Counted from the stretch's first letter, positions 28,847 to 37,510 are shown. The stretch: DNA of 64,000 nt from Henriciella sp. AS95 (GCF_038900055.1 NZ_JBBMQM010000001.1:372001-436000); one strand, 5' to 3'. Notes: a model not told the origin generated them from the letters alone. Numbers and translations are program-made.

Positions 28847-30642
28847 GGGGTTTGCGTGTCGTCCGGTTCGCTGGCTGTGTCGAGTTCGCCCGCAATCCAT
28901 TGATCAATCTGCAGATCGAGCGCGTCGAGCGGCATGGAGCCCTGTCCCAGCAGTGCGTCGTGAAATGCGCGAATATCGAAATCGTCGCCGAGCGCATCCT
29001 TGGCCCGCTGACGAAGCTCGAGGATTTTCAGCTCCCCCACCTTGTAGGCGGTCGCCTGCCCGGGCCAGCCAATATAGCGGGTGACTTCTGTCTTGATGTT
29101 GAGCGGGGCGAGGGCGGAATTCTCGACAAAGCAGGCTTCGGCTTCTTCGCGTGACCAGTCATACCAATGCATTCCCGTGTCGGCGACGAGGCGGCAGGCG
29201 CGCCACATCTCATAGGACAACTGGCCAAACCGCTCATACGGCGTCTGGTAGATGCCAGCCTCGCCAGCGAGCTTCTCGGCGTACAGCCCCCAGCCTTCGC
29301 CAAAGGCGGTCGCGTAATATTGCTGGCGGTAGCGAGGCACGCCTTCCAGCTCCTGGGCCAGTGAAATCTGCAGATGGTGACCGGGCACGGCTTCATGGGC
29401 AGACAGCGCCGGCAGCTCATAGAGGGGGCGCTGGTCGAGCGCATAGGTATTGACGAGATAGGTGCCTGCCTTGCCTTCCTCCGGATCGCCGCCGGAATAA
29501 CGTCCTGTCGTATAGCCGGGCGCGATATCGTCCGGAACAGGCTCCACGCCGTAAGTGAGGCGTGGCAGTGTACCGAAATATTCAGGCAGGATCGCATCGA
29601 GCCGTTTGGAGATGCGAGACGCTTTCTCGAGCAGGTCTTCGGCGCTCGTTGCATAGAATTGCGGATCGGTGCGCAGGAATTTCAGAAACTCCTCGAAGGT
29701 GCCGGGATAGTCGAGCTCATCAAGGATGGCCTCCATCTCCGTGCGGATGCGGGCGACCTCCCGCTGGCCGAGTTCGTGAATTTCGCCGGGCGTATAGCCT
29801 GCCCCCGCCGTGTGATCGCGAATGGCGGCATCATAATATTCCTGGCCGCCGGGTAGCGAAACGATGCCTGGATTGGCCCGCGCATGCGGGGCGTATTCGG
29901 TTTCCATGAAGGTCAGCAGATCGGCATAGGCGTCGACAGCGTTTGCGACCGCCAACCGGCCTGTTTTCCTGATTGCGGCCTGGGTGTCCGGGTCAATTCG
30001 ATCCGGCAGCGTTTCGAACGGCGTCCAGAACGGGCTGTCTTCGGGGTCTTCGACGACCTGTTCGCGGATCTGGCTGATCGTCGTCGCAAGCGGGTCTCCG
30101 TGAGAGGTCCAGCCGGTGCGGATCCCTCGGCGCATATTGCTGACATGATCGTCGAAATAGCGCGGCAGATCGTTCAGACGCTTAATCCAGGCCTCCGCAT
30201 CTTCTTCTGTCCGTATGCGCAGCTGCATAACTTCAAAGTAAGGGCCAGCATGAAACCCCCAGTCGCCGGTGAAGGGAATCCGGGCCTCGTCGAACTGGTC
30301 CGCCATGATGAGCTGCTCCAGCAGGTGCGACAGAATCGCCCATTCGGGGGAAGATTGGTCTTCCATCGCCAACAGCTTGCCTTTGAGGATCCGGGCTTCG
30401 GCGGCAAGGCTCGCAATGTGCTCGGGAGAGACGTCTGGCCAACGCTCCTGTGCGCGCTGTTCGGCGCGGGCCTGAGCGCCCGGACTGGCGGACAGCACTA
30501 GCGCTTCATAGTCGGCGGCCACACCCTCCAGGGCTGTCTCATCCTGATCGACCGCCGGCATGGCGCTCTCATCTGGTGCCTGCGCGGCGGCATTTACCGC
30601 CAGTGTCAAACAGCCAATTGCGGCCCAAATCGCTTTATTCAT
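28843..30642 (-). CDS. Exported DUF885 family protein (putative metallopeptidase)
   Basis: 599 aa with a signal peptide (MNKAIWAAIGCLTLAVNAAAQ). DUF885 hallmarks are HEAVPGHHLQ, an HExxxxH-like zinc motif, and EGWGLYAE. Members are exported proteins often called M13-like or DUF885 peptidases; activity is mostly unproven. ATG 30642 has AGAGAGGCAG upstream and starts the signal peptide; an upstream start at 30702 would extend past it. Coupled to the GATase gene and divergent from sdhC. Confidence 0.88.
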   Translation of the reverse strand: MNKAIWAAIGCLTLAVNAAAQAPDESAMPAVDQDETALEGVAADYEALVLSASPGAQARAEQRAQERWPDVSPEHIASLAAEARILKGKLLAMEDQSSPEWAILSHLLEQLIMADQFDEARIPFTGDWGFHAGPYFEVMQLRIRTEEDAEAWIKRLNDLPRYFDDHVSNMRRGIRTGWTSHGDPLATTISQIREQVVEDPEDSPFWTPFETLPDRIDPDTQAAIRKTGRLAVANAVDAYADLLTFMETEYAPHARANPGIVSLPGGQEYYDAAIRDHTAGAGYTPGEIHELGQREVARIRTEMEAILDELDYPGTFEEFLKFLRTDPQFYATSAEDLLEKASRISKRLDAILPEYFGTLPRLTYGVEPVPDDIAPGYTTGRYSGGDPEEGKAGTYLVNTYALDQRPLYELPALSAHEAVPGHHLQISLAQELEGVPRYRQQYYATAFGEGWGLYAEKLAGEAGIYQTPYERFGQLSYEMWRACRLVADTGMHWYDWSREEAEACFVENSALAPLNIKTEVTRYIGWPGQATAYKVGELKILELRQRAKDALGDDFDIRAFHDALLGQGSMPLDALDLQIDQWIAGELDTASEPDDTQTP

Positions 30643-30667
30643 GACGGTCACTGCCTCTCTTGCTGCG

Positions 30668-30695
30668 TTGACACGCTCATTGACCAATCTAGAAC
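30668..30695 (+). promoter_or_regulatory. Candidate promoter of the sdh operon
   Basis: TTGACA at 30668-30673, 16-bp spacer, TAGAAC at 30690-30695; sdhC starts 36 bp later. The -35 is perfect for a housekeeping promoter, the -10 matches four of six bases. Confidence 0.4.
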
Positions 30696-30730
30696 GCGTC
30701 ATAGCAAGCAGAAGGTTCGGGAGCTAAAGA

Positions 30731-31132
30731 ATGTCAGGTTCAGAGTGGACTGATCCCCGCCCGATGTCACCACACCTGCAGGTGTGGAAGTGGCACTGGA
30801 CGATGGCCGCATCAATTTTTCATCGCGTTACAGGCGTCGGCAACTATATCGGCGCCTTTCTCGTCAGTGCCTGGGTGATCGCCATAGCGGCAGGCCCGGA
30901 CGCATACGGGACCGTTGAAGGCATCATGCTTCACCCGGTTGGGCAGATCCTGCTCTTCTTCTGGCTGGCGTCTGTCCTGTTTCATCTGGTCAATGGGATA
31001 CGCCACATGTTGTGGGATGGCCCGAAAGCCGGTTTCAGCCCGAAAGCGGCCAGCGGCTGGTCGGTCTTCAACTTCGCCATCTCAATCCTTGCCGCCGCGA
31101 CAATCTGGTCGCTCGCGACGAACCTGTTCTAG
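30731..31132 (+). CDS. sdhC: Succinate dehydrogenase cytochrome b556 subunit
   Basis: 133-aa membrane anchor of complex II. RPMSPHLQVWKWHWTM and SIFHRVTGV form the quinone-site signature; three helices follow, with HLVNGIRHMLWD carrying the axial heme histidine. First gene of sdhCDAB. Confidence 0.95.
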   Translation: MSGSEWTDPRPMSPHLQVWKWHWTMAASIFHRVTGVGNYIGAFLVSAWVIAIAAGPDAYGTVEGIMLHPVGQILLFFWLASVLFHLVNGIRHMLWDGPKAGFSPKAASGWSVFNFAISILAAATIWSLATNLF

Positions 31133-31141
31133 GAGGCGGAT

Positions 31142-31534
31142 ATGAGCACCAATTTTGAAACGCCAGCCGCCGCAGCCCGCGGTCTTGGGTCGGCCAAGTC
31201 TGGCACGGATCATTACATTCGCCAGCGCGTCTCAGCGATTGCGCTGGTCTTTCTCGTTCCGTGGTTTCTCTATGCGGTCATCGCCGCCAGCCGCTCTGGC
31301 TATGCGGGCGCGGTCGAATTCCTGTCGGCCCCGTGGAATGCGATCCTGATGATCCTCACCCTTGGCGCTGCGTTTTATCACATGCGTCTTGGTATGCAGA
31401 CCGTCATCGAAGACTATATCGCAAAGGCGGGCATGAAGCAGACCCTGCTCATTCTCAATACGTTCGTCACGCTCGGACTGTTTGCAGCAACGGCGCTTTC
31501 GGTTCTGAAAATCTGGATTTCGGCAGGCGCCTGA
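31142..31534 (+). CDS. sdhD: Succinate dehydrogenase membrane anchor subunit
   Basis: 130 aa, three membrane helices; HYIRQRVSAIALVFLVPWF is the conserved first helix region and FYHMRLGMQTVIEDYI contains the heme-side histidine and Tyr/Asp of the quinone pocket. Nine bases after sdhC with AGGAGG upstream. Confidence 0.94.
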   Translation: MSTNFETPAAAARGLGSAKSGTDHYIRQRVSAIALVFLVPWFLYAVIAASRSGYAGAVEFLSAPWNAILMILTLGAAFYHMRLGMQTVIEDYIAKAGMKQTLLILNTFVTLGLFAATALSVLKIWISAGA

Positions 31535-31561
31535 GGCGCCGCCTGGAAGGAAACGATATAA

Positions 31562-33352
31562 ATGTCTGACTACAAATTCGTTGATCACACTTATGATGTC
31601 GTGGTTGTCGGCGCGGGCGGATCAGGCTTGCGCGCGGCGCTTGGCGCAGCGCAGGCCGGGCTTCGCACCGCCTGTATCACCAAAGTGTTCCCGACGCGCT
31701 CCCACACGGTTGCAGCGCAGGGCGGGATCGCCGCGTCGCTCGGGAATATGGGCCCGGACAATTGGCGCTGGCACATGTACGACACGGTCAAAGGCTCCGA
31801 CTGGCTCGGTGACCAGGACGCCATCGAGTACCTGACCCGCGAGGCGCCGAAGGCCGTTTACGAACTTGAGCATTGGGGCATGCCCTTCTCGCGCAACGAA
31901 AACGGCAAGATCTATCAGCGCCCGTTCGGTGGTCACACGACCGAATTCGGCGAGGGCCCGCCCGTGCAGCGGACCTGCGCGGCGGCTGACCGGACCGGCC
32001 ACGCCATGCTGCACACGCTTTACGGCCAGTGCGTCAAGGAAGAAACAGAGTTCTTCATCGAGTACTTCGCGCTCGACCTCATCATGGATGAGGAAGGCGC
32101 CTGCCGCGGTGTCACCGCCTGGAAGCTCGACGATGGCACTCTGCATCGCTTCCGCGCGCAGAAGACGATCCTGGCGACCGGTGGTTATGGCCGCGCCTTC
32201 TTCTCCTGCACCTCGGCGCACACTTGTACCGGCGACGGCAATGCCATGGTGCTTCGTGCCGGCCTGCCGCTGCAGGACACTGAGTTCATCCAGTTCCACC
32301 CGACCGGCATTTATGGCGCGGGCTGCCTCATCACTGAGGGCGCGCGCGGTGAGGGCGGCTATCTCACGAACGCCGAAGGCGAGCGCTTCATGGAGCGTTA
32401 TGCCCCGAGCGCAAAGGACCTCGCCTCCCGCGACGTTGTCTCGCGCGCCATGACCGTCGAGATCCGCGAAGGCCGCGGCGTTGGCGAGGAGAAGGATCAT
32501 ATCCATCTCCACCTCGAGCACCTGCCACCGGAAACACTGGCTGAGCGTCTGCCGGGCATCTCGGAGACGGCGAAAGTCTTCTCTGGCGTGGATGTCACCA
32601 AGGAGCCGATCCCGGTTCTGCCGACGGTCCACTACAATATGGGCGGCATCCCGACGAATTATCACGGCGAGGTTCTGACCAAGAAGGGCGCAGACCCTGA
32701 CAGCGTCGTCCAGGGCCTTATGGCCGTTGGCGAAGCGGCTTGTGTGTCGGTTCACGGGGCCAACCGCCTCGGCTCCAACTCGCTGATCGACCTGGTTGTC
32801 TTCGGCCGGGCCGCTGGCCTGCGCTGCGGCGCGACGCTTGAGGCCGGCGCCAGCCAGCCAGAAGTCCGCGACAGCCAGACCGATGGCCACCTCGCCCGCT
32901 TCGACAAGATCCGCAACGCCTCGGGTGACCAGCCCGTCGCCAAGCTGCGCATGGACATGCAGAAGGCGATGCAGAACAATTGCGCGGTCTTCCGGACCGG
33001 CGAAGTGCTCGATGAAGGCGTCGAGAAGATCGCCGAAATCTATGGCCGTATCGGCGGCATGGACGTCAAGGATCGCGGCCTGATCTGGAACACAGACCTG
33101 ATCGAGGCGCTGGAGTTCGACAATCTGATCGGCCAGGCGGCTGTGACGGTGAACTCGGCCGCCAACCGCAAGGAAAGCCGCGGCGCACATGCCCGCGAGG
33201 ACTATTCCGACCGCGACGACAAGGAATGGATGAAGCACACGCTTGCCTGGGTCGATGACGCAGGAAAAGTGACCATCGATTACCGCCCGGTTCACGAATA
33301 CACGATGTCCAATGACATTGAGTATATCGAGCCGAAGGCGCGGGTTTACTAA
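31562..33352 (+). CDS. sdhA: Succinate dehydrogenase flavoprotein subunit
   Basis: 596 aa. Oxidises succinate to fumarate on covalently bound [20 protein letters not shown] binds [13 protein letters not shown] has the flavinylated histidine (H48); [21 protein letters not shown] is the active-site region with catalytic Arg; [14 protein letters not shown] and [10 protein letters not shown] are conserved. Sits between sdhD and sdhB. Confidence 0.98.
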   Translation: MSDYKFVDHTYDVVVVGAGGSGLRAALGAAQAGLRTACITKVFPTRSHTVAAQGGIAASLGNMGPDNWRWHMYDTVKGSDWLGDQDAIEYLTREAPKAVYELEHWGMPFSRNENGKIYQRPFGGHTTEFGEGPPVQRTCAAADRTGHAMLHTLYGQCVKEETEFFIEYFALDLIMDEEGACRGVTAWKLDDGTLHRFRAQKTILATGGYGRAFFSCTSAHTCTGDGNAMVLRAGLPLQDTEFIQFHPTGIYGAGCLITEGARGEGGYLTNAEGERFMERYAPSAKDLASRDVVSRAMTVEIREGRGVGEEKDHIHLHLEHLPPETLAERLPGISETAKVFSGVDVTKEPIPVLPTVHYNMGGIPTNYHGEVLTKKGADPDSVVQGLMAVGEAACVSVHGANRLGSNSLIDLVVFGRAAGLRCGATLEAGASQPEVRDSQTDGHLARFDKIRNASGDQPVAKLRMDMQKAMQNNCAVFRTGEVLDEGVEKIAEIYGRIGGMDVKDRGLIWNTDLIEALEFDNLIGQAAVTVNSAANRKESRGAHAREDYSDRDDKEWMKHTLAWVDDAGKVTIDYRPVHEYTMSNDIEYIEPKARVY

Positions 33353-33362
33353 GGGGTTTCTT

Positions 33363-34145
33363 ATGGTTCAGCTCACTCTCCCCAAAGGATCTGCCCCCAA
33401 GAAGGGCAAGGAATGGCCGAAGCCGGACGGCGCGAAGAATGCCAAGGCGTTCAAGATCTATCGCTACTCGCCTGAAGAGGGCGGCCATCCGCGTTGGGAC
33501 ACCTATTGGGTCGACATGGACAAGTGCGGTCCGATGGTTCTCGACGTGCTTATCTACATCAAGAACAATATCGACCCGACGCTGGCGTTCAGACGCTCCT
33601 GCCGGGAAGGTGTTTGCGGCTCCTGCTCGATGAACATTGGCGGCCACAACACCATCGCCTGCACCAAGGGCTGGGACGAAGTGGCTGGCAAGACGATCAC
33701 CATCGCGCCGCTGCCGCACCTGCCGGTGGTCAAGGACCTCATCCCGGACCTTACCAATTTCTACGCGCAGCACGCCTATGTGCAGCCCTTCCTCAAGACC
33801 GATACGCCGGAGCCTGAGAAGGAGTGGAAGCAGTCCGAGGAACAGCGCAACGAGCTCAATGGCCTCTATGAGTGCATCCTGTGTGCGTGTTGCTCGACCT
33901 CCTGCCCGTCCTATTGGTGGAATGGCGACAAGTATCTTGGGCCAGCCGCGCTGCTGCAGGCCTATCGCTGGCTGATCGACAGCCGCGACGAGTCGACCGG
34001 TGAGCGCCTCGATGACCTTGAAGATCCGTTCAAGCTCTATCGCTGCCACACCATCATGAACTGTGCGCAGGTTTGCCCGAAGGGGCTCAACCCGGCCAAA
34101 GCCATCGCCAAGATCAAGACGATGATGGTCGAGCGCGTCGCCTAA
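33363..34145 (+). CDS. sdhB: Succinate dehydrogenase iron-sulfur subunit
   Basis: 260 aa. The N-terminal ferredoxin domain holds the [2Fe-2S] cluster ([16 protein letters not shown]), the C-terminal domain the [4Fe-4S] ([12 protein letters not shown]) and [3Fe-4S] ([14 protein letters not shown]) clusters. ATG 33363 has GGGG 7 bp upstream; an upstream in-frame start at 33312 would overlap sdhA. Last gene of the operon. Confidence 0.97.
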   Translation: MVQLTLPKGSAPKKGKEWPKPDGAKNAKAFKIYRYSPEEGGHPRWDTYWVDMDKCGPMVLDVLIYIKNNIDPTLAFRRSCREGVCGSCSMNIGGHNTIACTKGWDEVAGKTITIAPLPHLPVVKDLIPDLTNFYAQHAYVQPFLKTDTPEPEKEWKQSEEQRNELNGLYECILCACCSTSCPSYWWNGDKYLGPAALLQAYRWLIDSRDESTGERLDDLEDPFKLYRCHTIMNCAQVCPKGLNPAKAIAKIKTMMVERVA

Positions 34146-34151
34146 GACACG

Positions 34152-34850
34152 TTAGACGCTCGCGCCGAAGAGGTGGCCGACGAGCGCTGTCGCGGCCATC
34201 GCTGCGGCGCCCCAGACAACAACCCGCAAAACTGGACGTGCCGCGCCGGACCCGCTCATCTGCGCGGAGAAAAGCCCGAGCAGGGCGAGGCTGACGAGCG
34301 ACGCGGCGATCACGGTGAACACCACCCAGCCGACTGGTGCCAGCAGCGCTGCGATCAGCGGCAGCAGTGCGCCAATTGCAAAGCTGAGCGCGGATGAGAC
34401 GGCCGCCTGTAGCGGCTGCGCCGTCACCACGGGCGAGATGCCAATCTCGTCGCGGGCATGGGCGTCGAGCGCGTCATGCTCCATCAGCTGCTCGGCGACC
34501 TTGAGGGCCGTGGCCGGTTCGACGCCGCGCGCTTCATAGATTTCAGCCAGTTCGCGCAATTCCTCCTCCGGCATCTTCTTCAGCGCCTCGGCTTCCTTGG
34601 CGAGATCGGCGCGTTCTGTGTCGGCCTGGGAGCTGACGGAGACATATTCCCCGGCGGCCATGGACATCGCGCCAGCGATCAGGGCCGCGACACCCACCAG
34701 CAGCAGCTCGGACCGACCTGCGGAGGCGGCCGCGACACCGGCAAGCAGGCTGGCCGTGGACAGGATGCCGTCATTCGAGCCGAGCACCGCCGCGCGCAAC
34801 CAGTTCGAGCGATGCATCAGATGGTGTTCTTCGTGGCCGTCATAGCTCAT
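34152..34850 (-). CDS. VIT/CCC1-family iron or manganese transporter
   Basis: 232-aa membrane protein. HHLMHRSNWLRAAVLGSNDGILSTASLLAGVAAA and MSMAAGEYVSVSSQADTERAD are VIT1 signatures; a cytosolic acidic helical segment (about 85-135; EALKKMPEEELRELAEIY) separates helices 1-2 from three C-terminal helices. Family members export or store Fe2+/Mn2+. Convergent with sdhB, 6 bp apart. GGGAGA precedes the ATG. Confidence 0.9.
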   Translation of the reverse strand: MSYDGHEEHHLMHRSNWLRAAVLGSNDGILSTASLLAGVAAASAGRSELLLVGVAALIAGAMSMAAGEYVSVSSQADTERADLAKEAEALKKMPEEELRELAEIYEARGVEPATALKVAEQLMEHDALDAHARDEIGISPVVTAQPLQAAVSSALSFAIGALLPLIAALLAPVGWVVFTVIAASLVSLALLGLFSAQMSGSGAARPVLRVVVWGAAAMAATALVGHLFGASV

Positions 34851-34974
34851 GCGGGGGTCTCCCTTGCTGTCCGGCCAGACTATACCCGGCCTGCGGCAAG
34901 AAAAGCACGGGCTTTTGTCGCGTGCGCCACTGTGTCAGCCAGCGCCAGCGTCCCCACCAGCGCAGCTGGCAGGG

Positions 34975-35664
34975 TCAGATGGCGATTTGCGGGCGCTGCG
35001 GCGGGGGAATGCGCCGGATCGCCATCATGAACAGGCTGAGCATGTCGGCGAGCCATGGCTCTGTATGGGCGGACTTGCCGCCGGGCGGCCAGCCGAGACG
35101 CCACGGGGTGACGCGGGCGGCGGAGTTTCGCGCAATCTTGCGCGGGGTGGACCGGGCAAGGCGAAGGGCGATGGCGTGCCGGTTGTCGATCGCCTGCTGC
35201 AGGGCCTCAAGACGGGCGATGAGCCGGCCGGGGTTACAGGTTGGGGCGGGCGGGCCAAAGCCACTTTGCGGAACGGGGGTGGTCTCGCCTTCGAGATAGT
35301 GGCGGACGAAACTGGGCATGAATTCATAGAGTGCGAAGGTTGGAGTCTCGGGCTGCGGCGCGGCTGCACCCGGCCCTTCTGGTTCGGCTCCGCTCACCAT
35401 GGCGGGCCTTATCGGCACATGCGGTCTTTGCGGTGGCAGCGGGGTGGAGTGCACCTTCTCGGCCAGAAGCGCGATCAGCCGGCGCACAAGCGCCTCGGCG
35501 GGGCGGATGAGGCGCAGCACCCTGGCATGGGCAAGACGCGAGATGCGGGTTGGGGCCACGCGTTCGGCGACACGAAGGATCGCCCAGGCCTGCGCGATCA
35601 GGCCGGCCAGAAGCGGCAGCGCTTTCTGCATCGCGATGGAGACGTGATAGTCGAGCCCGGACAT
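34975..35664 (-). CDS. Hypothetical protein, Arg/Pro-rich
   Basis: 229 aa, no recognised domain. The N-terminus (MQKALPLLAGLIAQAWAILRVAERV) is amphipathic to hydrophobic and could associate with membrane; the rest is rich in Arg, Pro and Ala, with FMPSFVRHYLEGE in the middle. No clear ribosome site precedes the ATG at 35664; an internal Met at residue 12 is possible. The frame is long and no better gene overlaps it, but evidence is only the open frame and its codon usage. Confidence 0.5.
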   Translation of the reverse strand: MSGLDYHVSIAMQKALPLLAGLIAQAWAILRVAERVAPTRISRLAHARVLRLIRPAEALVRRLIALLAEKVHSTPLPPQRPHVPIRPAMVSGAEPEGPGAAAPQPETPTFALYEFMPSFVRHYLEGETTPVPQSGFGPPAPTCNPGRLIARLEALQQAIDNRHAIALRLARSTPRKIARNSAARVTPWRLGWPPGGKSAHTEPWLADMLSLFMMAIRRIPPPQRPQIAI

Positions 35665-35760
35665 TCAGGGGAGCATAGTCGGGCGCATCCGGGGGCGGAT
35701 AAATCGGGGTGCGAGGACAGGCCGAAACCAGGCCGATTTCAGGTCAATTGCAGGTCATTG

Positions 35761-35777
35761 GCCGGGATGAGCGGGGT
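35761..35777. repeat. Repeat copy upstream of the GIY-YIG gene
   Basis: GCCGGGATGAGCGGGGT, identical to 36175-36191. It is half of the hairpin element found downstream, without the left arm. Confidence 0.7.
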
Positions 35778-35811
35778 TGGGAATAGCGAGGCCCTAAGGC
35801 TAAACAAGCGG

Positions 35812-36096
35812 GTGTCTTTCTACGTCTACATCATGACGAACAAGCCGGGCGGCGTGCTCTATACGGGGATGACGGACGACATCAATCGCCGCGCCTATGA
35901 GCACCGGGAGCATCTGATCAAGGGTTTCACCTCGAAATATAATTGCGAGATTCTGGTCTGGTACGAGCCCCATGAAACGCGAGAAGCGGCGTTTGAGCGC
36001 GAGCGCCGGATCAAGGAATGGAAGCGCGACTGGAAGATTCGCCTGATAGTGGAGATGAATCCCGATTGGCGTGACCTGGCAGATACACTTATTTGA
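35812..36096 (+). CDS. GIY-YIG nuclease-domain protein
   Basis: 94 aa, single GIY-YIG domain: FYVYIMTNKPGGVLYTGMTDDINRR supplies both motif strands (VYI and YTG) and the catalytic Arg; EREAAFERERRIKEWKR-type region follows (seen as AAFERERRIKEWKR) with the catalytic Glu. GTG 35812 gives the usual short N-terminus; an ATG at 35767 is in frame but lies in a repeat copy. 17-bp exact repeats lie at 35761 and 36175 on either side. Small GIY-YIG proteins like this are common in alphaproteobacteria; role unknown. Confidence 0.85.
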   Translation: MSFYVYIMTNKPGGVLYTGMTDDINRRAYEHREHLIKGFTSKYNCEILVWYEPHETREAAFERERRIKEWKRDWKIRLIVEMNPDWRDLADTLI

Positions 36097-36108
36097 AGAT
36101 GTCCGATC

Positions 36109-36182
36109 ACCCCGGCGAAGGCCGGGGTCTCGTGCGGCAGGGACTGACATGAATTGCCCGAGATCCCGGCCTTCGCCGGGAT
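36109..36182. repeat. 74-bp composite REP-like element, copy 1
   Basis: Hairpin ACCCCGGC-GAAG-GCCGGGGT (36109-36128), then CTC, 28 bp, GAG, then the inverted hairpin ATCCCGGC-CTTC-GCCGGGAT (36163-36182). It begins 12 bp after the GIY-YIG stop codon. Same architecture and length as 42544-42617. Confidence 0.85.
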
Positions 36183-36368
36183 GAGCGGGGTAAAATACAA
36201 CGTCATTGTGAGCGTCCTTCGACAGGCTCAGGATGAGGGTCGAACCATGAGGAAACCCGGCGCGCCCGCCTTCGTGGCCGATACCCGCCTGCGCGAGCAC
36301 AGGCTTCGCTCACCATGAAGCCTTTGGAGGTGTTCTGCATTTTCAGGTGCTTCACCGCGGCTTGCTTG

Positions 36369-36386
36369 CCCCGGCGAAGGCCGGGG
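36369..36386. repeat. Single REP-like hairpin
   Basis: CCCCGGC-GAAG-GCCGGGG, the same core as the first half of the 74-bp composite elements, here without the inverted partner. Confidence 0.75.
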
Positions 36387-36580
36387 ATCGCGGTGCCCAT
36401 CTCCCGCCCCCGGACTGAGCCTTTCCTTCAGGAGATGGACCCCGTGGTCGAGCCACGGGGAGGCGCCATTCATGGTGGGCGGCGCGTGTCCGATCCGTCT
36501 CAGGCCCTCAAGCCCAAGCGGCAGAGCCGTGCCTGCGGCAGCCTTGACCGCCTGAAACAGATCGTAAATGGCTGGCTGTG

Positions 36581-36608
36581 GCCGAATGGCGGGGTCCCGC
36601 CATTCGGC
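36581..36608. repeat. Perfect 13-bp-arm palindrome
   Basis: GCCGAATGGCGGG, GT, CCCGCCATTCGGC: 13 of 13 bases pair across a 2-base centre. No T-run follows, so it is not a standard terminator. It lies 21 bp before the CtrA box. Confidence 0.8.
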
Positions 36609-36628
36609 ATACTTCAAATTTGGCCTAG

Positions 36629-36644
36629 TTAAGCGAACCTTAAC
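36629..36644. promoter_or_regulatory. Perfect CtrA box upstream of the XRE gene
   Basis: TTAAGCGAACCTTAAC matches TTAA-N7-TTAAC exactly. It lies 67 bp before the XRE start at 36711. In Caulobacter such boxes overlap the -35 region of cell-cycle promoters. Control of the XRE/membrane pair is inferred. Confidence 0.65.
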
Positions 36645-36710
36645 CTTGATACCCTACCAATGCGGGGAGTTAGGTCCCAATGTAAAAAAAATATACACCT
36701 AGAATTTACC

Positions 36711-36938
36711 ATGACAGGCAACGAGCTTCGGGAAAAAAGGCAGTCTCTCGGTCTAACGCAAGAGATGATGGCGAATGAGTTGCGAGTCTCGAGACAGTCA
36801 GTTTCAAGTTGGGAAAAGCGAGCGGACGAGAATGTTGACCACATTGTTAGCTTGGCTATCGAAGCCCTTTGCAGAGTGCCCGAACTTCGCAGCATCGCCG
36901 CAGATGGCATAGACCTAACCAAGCGGAGCCCAGCATGA
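36711..36938 (+). CDS. XRE-family (Cro/C1) DNA-binding protein
   Basis: 75 aa, almost entirely one HTH_3 domain: LREKRQSLGLTQEMMANELRVSRQSVSSWEK, where RVSRQSVSSWE is the recognition helix. No ribosome site is obvious; an in-frame ATG at 36660 would add 17 residues that look unlike the family. The stop overlaps the next gene as ATGA. AT content is higher than in surrounding genes, which suggests horizontal origin. Targets unknown. Confidence 0.8.
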   Translation: MTGNELREKRQSLGLTQEMMANELRVSRQSVSSWEKRADENVDHIVSLAIEALCRVPELRSIAADGIDLTKRSPA

Positions 36939-37132
36939 CCCTGCGTGAATGGTTCGCTTGGATGCTTCTGGCGCTGCTCCTTATTGCCACTACCGCATCC
37001 TCAATTTTTGGCGCTGATCAGCAAATATCGCTGCGATTGTTCTTTGTAGGATACAGCGGAAGCATTCTCGGGTTGTGTGCGCTTCTCGTAACAGCGATCT
37101 GGTGGGCTTGCGTGCGGCGGCATTCTGATTGA
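36935..37132 (+). CDS. Small two-helix membrane protein
   Basis: 65 aa, not a known family. Two hydrophobic segments (about 6-24, WFAWMLLALLLIATTASSIF, and 37-58, FVGYSGSILGLCALLVTAIW) and a basic end VRRHSD. Coupled to the XRE gene by a 4-bp overlap. The pair could be a regulator plus membrane effector; a toxin role is only a guess. Confidence 0.6.
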   Translation: MTLREWFAWMLLALLLIATTASSIFGADQQISLRLFFVGYSGSILGLCALLVTAIWWACVRRHSD

Positions 37133-37188
37133 TCGGACGCTAAGCCTTTGAATTGAATCAAAAATAGAATCACCACAACCTCAGAGTC

Positions 37189-37203
37189 CTCGACAATGAA
37201 GAG
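37189..37203. repeat. 15-bp direct repeat, left copy
   Basis: CTCGACAATGAAGAG, identical to 37468-37482. The two copies bracket the DUF1508 gene and its terminator, 279 bp apart. Confidence 0.7.
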
Positions 37204-37213
37204 GAGATCGAGA

Positions 37214-37396
37214 ATGGAATCGTGCACTGATAGCAACGGCGACAAGTGGGAAATCTACAAGTCGTCTGATGGTTGGAGATGGCGTCGAACCGCGAGTAAC
37301 GGGCGGATCGTCGGCGCTTCCACGGAAGCATATGCAAATAAGTCGGACTGTATCGATAATGCCAAGCGAAACGGCATGAAGTGCACGCCTCGCTAA
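37214..37396 (+). CDS. Tiny YegP/DUF1508-like protein
   Basis: 60 aa. KWEIYKSSDGWRWRRTASNG followed by AYANKSDCIDNAKRNG matches the DUF1508 fold (Y-x-s-x-d-G-x-w-R-x-x-a-x-N-G). GAGGAG lies 7 bp before ATG 37214, which decides this start over 37196. Function of DUF1508 proteins is unknown. A strong terminator follows, so it is probably transcribed alone or with the XRE pair. Confidence 0.75.
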   Translation: MESCTDSNGDKWEIYKSSDGWRWRRTASNGRIVGASTEAYANKSDCIDNAKRNGMKCTPR

Positions 37397-37416
37397 TAGC
37401 ATTCGCGTCAAAGTCG

Positions 37417-37454
37417 GAGGCCCGGCGTGGTGCAACACGCCGGGCCTCTTTTTT
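37417..37454 (+). terminator. Strong Rho-independent terminator
   Basis: Perfect 13-bp stem GAGGCCCGGCGTG / CACGCCGGGCCTC around a 6-base loop, followed by six T. It ends the DUF1508 transcript. Confidence 0.92.
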
Positions 37455-37467
37455 CGAACACACAATT

Positions 37468-37482
37468 CTCGACAATGAAGAG
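37468..37482. repeat. 15-bp direct repeat, right copy
   Basis: CTCGACAATGAAGAG, identical to 37189-37203. Confidence 0.7.
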
Positions 37483-37510
37483 TGTGATTCGATACTTTGC
37501 TGAATAAGAC

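Larger units (their letters stand above)
36097..36710. other. Gene-free stretch rich in palindromic repeats
   Basis: 614 bp between the GIY-YIG and XRE genes with no frame I believe in. It contains the composite palindrome at 36109-36182, a common CCTTCGACAGGCTCAGGATG-type repeat near 36210-36235, a single hairpin at 36369-36386, a CCCCGTGG / CCACGGGG inverted repeat near 36440-36461, the perfect palindrome at 36581-36608 and a CtrA box at 36629-36644. Confidence 0.7.

Noticed and set aside
31622-33295. Long open frame (over 550 codons) antisense to sdhA
   Set aside because: It lies wholly opposite the certain sdhA gene; long antisense frames are expected in high-GC codon-biased DNA and the product matches nothing.
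34849-35811. N-terminal extension of the GIY-YIG frame to a 415-residue protein
   Set aside because: The extension overlaps an opposite-strand frame, is Gly/Arg-rich, and the GIY-YIG domain needs only the last 94 residues.
36109-36400. CRISPR array
   Set aside because: The repeats are hairpins in inverted pairs with different spacing, not regular direct repeats with unique spacers of equal length.
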